Assembly (NCBI GenBank): GCA_902779075.1
Contig: CACZAK010000128.1
Coordinates: forward strand, 1 to 11,798
From: an uncultured bacterium
GTDB taxonomy: Bacteria > Verrucomicrobiota > Kiritimatiellia > RFP12 > UBA1067
Length of the DNA: 11,798 bases
Direction: 5' to 3'
Positions within the stretch are counted from its first letter, which is position 1; each line of letters opens with the position of its first letter. The notes beneath the pieces were generated by a model. The model was not told where the DNA came from and made no database searches. It saw only the letters and a list, made by a program, of their open reading frames with translations. Shown here in pieces: positions 7,397 to 11,798 of this stretch. The translations under genes and the position numbers were made by a program.

Positions 7397-10300
7397 GAGT
7401 ACACGCTTGGATTTCCGCGGCTCTGATTTTGTCGTCCTTTGCGCTCGCGGGGGCTGTTGTTGACGTTGCGCCGCCGCCGAACGGCGAAGCGGTTGATTTA
7501 GTCGCAGTTCGCGATCGGGCGCGGAAGTTGCGGACGACTTTGCCGAAGGGCGAGCCGATAGAGATTCGCTTTGCGCCAGGGACGTATTTCGTCACGAACA
7601 CTCTCTCGCTCTACCGTGCGGACGGCAACACCCTGTGGAGAGCGGCAACTCCTGGGACGGCGGTCATAAGCGGCGGAATCGAAATTCCCCGCGGACGATT
7701 TGCCGCGAAGAAAGTCAATGGTGTGGATGCGCTTGTCGCCGATGTCTCGGACGTTTTGCCGCAGGAACTCGAGCCGTGGCCAAAGGAATTTCGCCGCCCG
7801 CCTGCGCCGTGGCTCTACAGGAACGGAATGCCCCTCGACATCGCACGCTGGCCGAATGGCGGAGAATGGGCCACGTTCTCTAATGCCGTAGTCAGTGCAC
7901 AGGCCGAGGCAGATGGTGCGAAGGGCGACAAACGCGCCGATTCAATCGTTTTCCCATGTGGCCGCGCCAGTCGATGGAACTTTGACGACGGCATTTGGTT
8001 TTACGGATACTGGTGCCACGATTGGTCCGAGAGTTTCGTGCGCGGGGCGAGTTACGATGCCGCCACGGGCGTATTGCGGTTCTTGGGGCGCCACCAATAC
8101 GGATTTGGCGGCAAGACCTGGGGCTTCGCAAAACGACGGTTCTTCGCCCTCAACTCGCTTTTGGAACTTGACGCGCCGGGGGAATGGTTTCTCGACAGAA
8201 AGACGAGGCGCCTCTATGTCGTTCCACAGGCGGACGAGAAATCGGCGAAGTACGTCCTCGCCGTAATGACGCGGCCTTTCATCAAGGCAGACGGATTGTG
8301 CGATGTTGATTTTGTCGGGCTTTCCTTCGGTTTTTCCCATGCGAATACCGCCGTCCAGTTGGACAACTCGCGTAATGTGCGCGTCGCCAACTGCTCGTTT
8401 GAGGACTTCGGCGGCAAGGCGATTCAGCTTACTGGATGCGACTCGTCTATTGAGCGTTGCCGCTTCGACTGGATTGGCGCCGCTTGCATTGTCGTTGCCG
8501 GCGGCGACCGCAAGACGCTTCAGAAGGGCAATCTTGCCGTCGATGGATGCGACTTCCGTCGCTGGGCCCGTTTCGAGCGGACATACAACCCCGGAGTGCT
8601 TCTTCGCGGATGCGGGAATTGCGTCCGCAATTCATCGTTCCGCGAGGCCCCGCACAACGCGATACTCATCAACGGAAACGACCAGCTCGTAGAGTCCAAT
8701 GAGTTCGACCGCGTATTGATGGAGACTGGCGACGCCGGTGCGATTTACATGGGGCGCAACCCGAGCGAGCTTGGGACGGTCGTGCGCGGCAACTGGTTCC
8801 ACGATCTTGGCGAAGAGTCGAAGCGCGATTACACGAGCGCTGTCTATTTCGACGACTGCGCGTGGGGCGGCACGGTTGAGTCAAACCGCTTCGAGAGGGT
8901 CGGGCGCGGCGTGCTTGTCGGCGGCGGGAATCTCTTTCGCATCGACGGCAACTCATTCAGCGAATGCCGCATAGCAATTCATGTTGATTCGAGAGGCAAG
9001 GCGTGGAAGCGCTGGACGGAGGATCCGGAATGGTTCGCCAAGGCGATACGGCCGTTCTTAGGCGATGAATGGCGCGCGGCGTATCCGGAACTCGAATCGA
9101 CGCTTGGCGACGACCCGGCGGCGCCGTGGAACAACAAGATCAGGGGGAACGTCTTTCGCTCGAACGCGAGGGACTTCCTTTTCGATTCCGGGACGAAGGC
9201 CGTCACCAACAGGATGACAATATGCAATTGCGCCGACTTCTCGTGGGATTCGGGGCGGCTCGTTCCGGTTCATGGTGCGAAGGTGGTGCGCGAGGGCGCT
9301 GCGTCTGTGCGGCTTAGGATGTCGAGCGCCGAATGGTCGTGCGGCTTGCGCGTCGAGCCGCGTGACGGTCGCCGCTCGTTCGACTTCTCTTCCGCGAAGT
9401 GGCTCTCGGTCGACGTCGAGAACCTTTCGAAGACGAGGCAGTCGCGTCTCACGATGCACGTCTCCGCCGGCGTGGCCGAGGGCGACTCCGGCGACCACGC
9501 CACTGCCATCGCGAAGAAGAACAGGTCTGTCAACACCGGCATAGGCCTCAACCCCGGCGAGAAGGGCACGATGCGCCTCCTGCTGACGCATCCGTCCATT
9601 TACGGTGCGCCCGAAGGCGCGCGCGGTCCCTACGTGATAGACACTTCGCACGTCACTTCCATACACTTCCAGATGCAGTGGCCGTACGAGGACGAAGTCG
9701 CCGACCTTGCCGACATGAGGTTGTCCAACCTCCGTCTCGAGGGCGAGCCCGACATATCGCGCCGCGTCGACCCGGAGAAGTACGTTCCGTTCGTGGACAA
9801 GTACGGACAGTTCGCACACGCCGACTGGCGGTTCAAGGTCAATAGCGACGACGCCTTCTCGAAGGACCTCGCCGCGGAGCTGCCGCGGCTCAAGCCTGCG
9901 CCGGAGCGGTGGGACCGCTACGGCGGATGGAAGGACGGTCCCAAGCTCAAGGCGACGGGCAACTTCCGCACCGAGAAGTTCGGCGGCAAGTGGTGGCTCG
10001 TGACGCCGGAAGGGCGGCTATTCTTTTCCGTCGGACTCGACGTCACCCGCATAATGACGGACATAACGGACGGCAACAGGCATCCCGACTGGTACCAGGG
10101 CGAGTTTCCGCCTGACGGCAAGATGGCATTCACGATATGGAACCTCGAGCGGAAGTTCGGCAAGAAAGACTTTGCGAACGAATACTACGACTTGGTTCTG
10201 CGCCGCTTCGACTCGTGGGGACTGAACACGATCGGAAACTGGAGTGCGCCCGAACTTGGCATGAAGTCTCGAAAGCCGTATGTCGTGTCGGTTCTCGAAC

Positions 10301-11043
10301 GCGCCAAGGGCGTGAAGCGACACGGGAAGTTCCATATCTACGACTTTGAGGACCCGGGATTCGAGAGGAACTTCCGCGCGGCGATCCGTGAAAAGTTCGC
10401 GACAGACCCGGCTCTTGCTCACGCCGCCAGGGACCCGATGTGCATTGGCTTCTTCATCGACAACGAACTTCAGTTCCAGAAGTGGATTCCCGACGTCGGC
10501 AACGAACGAGCCGCGCCGCTCGTGGATCTCTATTTCCGCATTTGCCGCGAGGAGCTGAGCAAGGCAGCGCCAGGGAAACTCTATCTCGGCAGTCGCTTCG
10601 TCGGCTTCCGCCAGGCGGGGATGCTGTGGCGCACTGCGGCCAAGTATTGCGACGTCGTTACCGTCAATGCGTATGCGAATTCCGTCTACAACCTTTCGGA
10701 GAAGATGTTTGTGAAGGGTGCTGAAAAGCCGATACTTGTAGGGGAGTTCCACTTCGGCTGCTTGGACCGCGGGATGTTCAAGCCCGGCCTCGTTCCTGTA
10801 TGCGACCAGCAGGAACGCGCTCGAAGCTACACGAGGTTTGTCGAGGGCTGTCTTCAGCATCCGCTGATAGTCGGTTGCCACTGGTTCCAGTACCGCGACC
10901 AGCCGCTTCTCGGACGCGGCGACGGCGAGGCCTATGAGATTGGCTTTGTCGACGTCTGCGACCGTCCCTATCCCGAGCTAACCCGCGCCGCACGCGCCAT
11001 CGGCGAGACGATGTACGACAAGCGACGCAACGGCGTCTGGTGA
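7393..11043 (+). CDS. Secreted right-handed beta-helix / beta-sandwich / GH50 agarase-type fusion
   Basis: A 1216-residue exported protein. Signal peptide 1-19 (ALA|GA). Residues ~30-605 form a pectate-lyase-like right-handed beta-helix with many short repeats (for example NVRVANCSFEDFGGKAIQL, and ETGDAGAIYMGR at 444-455) and a leading RNGMPLDIARWPN segment (143-155). It resembles beta-helix glycosidases such as GH141, but its family is not certain. A beta-sandwich (~620-790) resembles the modules of the GH16 protein. Residues ~795-1210 match GH50 beta-agarases: PFVDKYGQF (799-807), GKWWLVTPEG, acid/base E1025 in FFIDNEL, nucleophile E1118 in VGEFHFG followed by LDRGMFKPGLVP, and HWFQYRDQPLLGRGDGE. 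The ATG at 7393 was chosen because it starts a clean signal peptide and overlaps the GH16 stop; the 90 bases of open frame before it lie inside the GH16 gene. Two catalytic modules on one chain is unusual for GH50. Confidence 0.88.
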   Translation: MRVHAWISAALILSSFALAGAVVDVAPPPNGEAVDLVAVRDRARKLRTTLPKGEPIEIRFAPGTYFVTNTLSLYRADGNTLWRAATPGTAVISGGIEIPRGRFAAKKVNGVDALVADVSDVLPQELEPWPKEFRRPPAPWLYRNGMPLDIARWPNGGEWATFSNAVVSAQAEADGAKGDKRADSIVFPCGRASRWNFDDGIWFYGYWCHDWSESFVRGASYDAATGVLRFLGRHQYGFGGKTWGFAKRRFFALNSLLELDAPGEWFLDRKTRRLYVVPQADEKSAKYVLAVMTRPFIKADGLCDVDFVGLSFGFSHANTAVQLDNSRNVRVANCSFEDFGGKAIQLTGCDSSIERCRFDWIGAACIVVAGGDRKTLQKGNLAVDGCDFRRWARFERTYNPGVLLRGCGNCVRNSSFREAPHNAILINGNDQLVESNEFDRVLMETGDAGAIYMGRNPSELGTVVRGNWFHDLGEESKRDYTSAVYFDDCAWGGTVESNRFERVGRGVLVGGGNLFRIDGNSFSECRIAIHVDSRGKAWKRWTEDPEWFAKAIRPFLGDEWRAAYPELESTLGDDPAAPWNNKIRGNVFRSNARDFLFDSGTKAVTNRMTICNCADFSWDSGRLVPVHGAKVVREGAASVRLRMSSAEWSCGLRVEPRDGRRSFDFSSAKWLSVDVENLSKTRQSRLTMHVSAGVAEGDSGDHATAIAKKNRSVNTGIGLNPGEKGTMRLLLTHPSIYGAPEGARGPYVIDTSHVTSIHFQMQWPYEDEVADLADMRLSNLRLEGEPDISRRVDPEKYVPFVDKYGQFAHADWRFKVNSDDAFSKDLAAELPRLKPAPERWDRYGGWKDGPKLKATGNFRTEKFGGKWWLVTPEGRLFFSVGLDVTRIMTDITDGNRHPDWYQGEFPPDGKMAFTIWNLERKFGKKDFANEYYDLVLRRFDSWGLNTIGNWSAPELGMKSRKPYVVSVLERAKGVKRHGKFHIYDFEDPGFERNFRAAIREKFATDPALAHAARDPMCIGFFIDNELQFQKWIPDVGNERAAPLVDLYFRICREELSKAAPGKLYLGSRFVGFRQAGMLWRTAAKYCDVVTVNAYANSVYNLSEKMFVKGAEKPILVGEFHFGCLDRGMFKPGLVPVCDQQERARSYTRFVEGCLQHPLIVGCHWFQYRDQPLLGRGDGEAYEIGFVDVCDRPYPELTRAARAIGETMYDKRRNGVW

Positions 11044-11061
11044 GAAATGTACGCCAAAAGA

Positions 11062-11070
11062 TGGTATAAT
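11062..11070 (+). promoter_or_regulatory. Extended -10 promoter directly before the butyrate kinase start
   Basis: TGGTATAAT is a perfect extended -10 box (TATAAT at 11065-11070), only 11 bases before the ATG at 11082. Transcription would begin around 11076-11078, leaving a leader of about 4-6 bases with no ribosome site. No clear -35 lies 17 bases upstream. Confidence 0.6.
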
Positions 11071-11081
11071 ACACGCCCGTT

Positions 11082-11798
11082 ATGAGAAAATTCAAGCTAC
11101 TGGTAATCAATCCCGGCTCTACTTCTACAAAGGTGAGCCTTTTCGAAGACGAGACATGTCTTTTCGAGAAAAGTCTTTTCCACGATTCGTCGGTTCTGCT
11201 TTCGTTCCCCCATGTGAACGACCAGGTCCCGTTCCGCAAAGGCGTGATCCTCGACATGCTCTCCGCAGAGGGCGTAAGCCCGCGGTCTATCGACGCGTTC
11301 GTCGGTCGCGGCGGCAGCGCCTGCACGCAGCCGGGAGGCATTACAGCGATTGACCAGAAGCTCTACGACGACACGGTTGCGGCGGTCGGCGGTTCTGAGC
11401 ATCCCGCGAAGCTTGGCGTCATGCTCGCTTGGACGTTTGCCCGGGAATACGAGAAGCCGGCGTTCACCCTCAACCCCACGAACGTCGACGAATACTGCGA
11501 CTACGCGCGTCTCACCGGCATCAAGGGCATCTACCGCGTATCGCACTCGCACGTCCTCAACCAGAAGGCGGTCGCCGAGTTCCACGCCGCGAAAATGGGG
11601 CGCAAGTACGAGGACTGTAACTTCATCGTCGCGCACATAGACGGCGGCATCACGGTGTCGGCGCACGAGCGCGGGAAGATGGTCGACGGCAATATGGGCG
11701 CCGACGGCGAGGGCGCGTTTACGCCTACGCGCATCGGCTCGGTTCCGGTTCTCCAGCTTCTCGACTACATCGAGGCGCACTCCGTCGCGGACGTGCGT
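11082..11798 (+). CDS. buk: Butyrate kinase (partial, runs off the window)
   Basis: Transfers phosphate between butyryl phosphate and ADP, making ATP in butyrate fermentation; relatives act on branched short-chain acids. The 239 residues present are about two thirds of the usual ~355. Family marks are NPGSTSTK (10-17, phosphate loop of the acetokinase/ASKHA fold), VGRGG (74-78), HPAKLG, LNQKAV, HIDGGITV (185-192) and DGEGAF (208-213). NPGSTSTK rather than the acetate kinase form rules out AckA. The start is fixed by homology, because upstream frame hits a stop at 11067-11069 and the phosphate loop begins at residue 10. It lies 38 bases after the GH50 gene with no terminator between, but has its own promoter box and no Shine-Dalgarno site. 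It is more likely a housekeeping neighbour than part of the glycan operon. Confidence 0.92.
   Translation, partial: MRKFKLLVINPGSTSTKVSLFEDETCLFEKSLFHDSSVLLSFPHVNDQVPFRKGVILDMLSAEGVSPRSIDAFVGRGGSACTQPGGITAIDQKLYDDTVAAVGGSEHPAKLGVMLAWTFAREYEKPAFTLNPTNVDEYCDYARLTGIKGIYRVSHSHVLNQKAVAEFHAAKMGRKYEDCNFIVAHIDGGITVSAHERGKMVDGNMGADGEGAFTPTRIGSVPVLQLLDYIEAHSVADVR

Noticed and set aside
10018..10881. Long minus-strand open frame opposite the GH50 domain
   Set aside because: It is antisense to the most conserved part of the GH50 module and shows no motif or ribosome site; codon-bias shadow.
11097..11780. Minus-strand open frame opposite butyrate kinase
   Set aside because: The plus strand encodes a continuous, motif-complete butyrate kinase; the reverse frame has no recognisable content.
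11082..11798. Acetate kinase
   Set aside because: The NPGSTSTK phosphate loop and the VGRGG and HIDGG spacing are those of butyrate kinase, not AckA.

Overview
The window carries six protein-coding genes on high-GC DNA. They are aspartate carbamoyltransferase, a XylR-type regulator facing left, a three-gene run of secreted proteins facing right, and the first two thirds of a butyrate kinase. No rRNA, tRNA, insertion sequence or CRISPR array was seen. The DUF2341/LamG surface protein, XylR-type sugar regulator and GH16 and GH50 enzymes, with no SusC/SusD pair in view, suggest a polysaccharide-degrading bacterium of the PVC group (Kiritimatiellota/Lentisphaerota-like). That assignment is inferred from gene content only.

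Left part (1-1080): pyrB ends at 1030 and meets the regulator tail to tail. A small hairpin fills the 50-base junction. Middle (1081-2437): the regulator combines a periplasmic-binding-protein-like sugar domain with an AraC-type helix-turn-helix. Its reading frame appears to start at a CTG codon (2235) rather than the first ATG (2151). The roughly 200-base divergent intergenic region holds two back-to-back promoter candidates. Each is followed by a similar 11-base element ending in AAAAGGTA, one of them inside a perfect inverted repeat.

Right part (2438-11043): a tight operon (gaps of 12 bases and then a 1-codon ATGA overlap). It encodes a 1036-residue secreted multidomain protein, a secreted GH16 endo-glycanase with two copies of an N-terminal beta-sandwich module, and a 1216-residue secreted fusion of a right-handed beta-helix, a related beta-sandwich and a GH50 (beta-agarase-type) catalytic domain. 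With the regulator this looks like a self-contained locus for sensing and cutting an extracellular polysaccharide. An agar- or porphyran-like galactan is the best guess, because GH50 is known for beta-agarase activity, but the substrate cannot be read from sequence alone.

End (11082-11798): a butyrate kinase gene runs off the window. Its extended -10 box lies so close to the ATG that the mRNA would be leaderless or nearly so. The most unusual items are the beta-helix/GH50 fusion, the shared uncharacterised beta-sandwich module, the CTG start of the regulator with its paired promoter elements, and the leaderless kinase gene.
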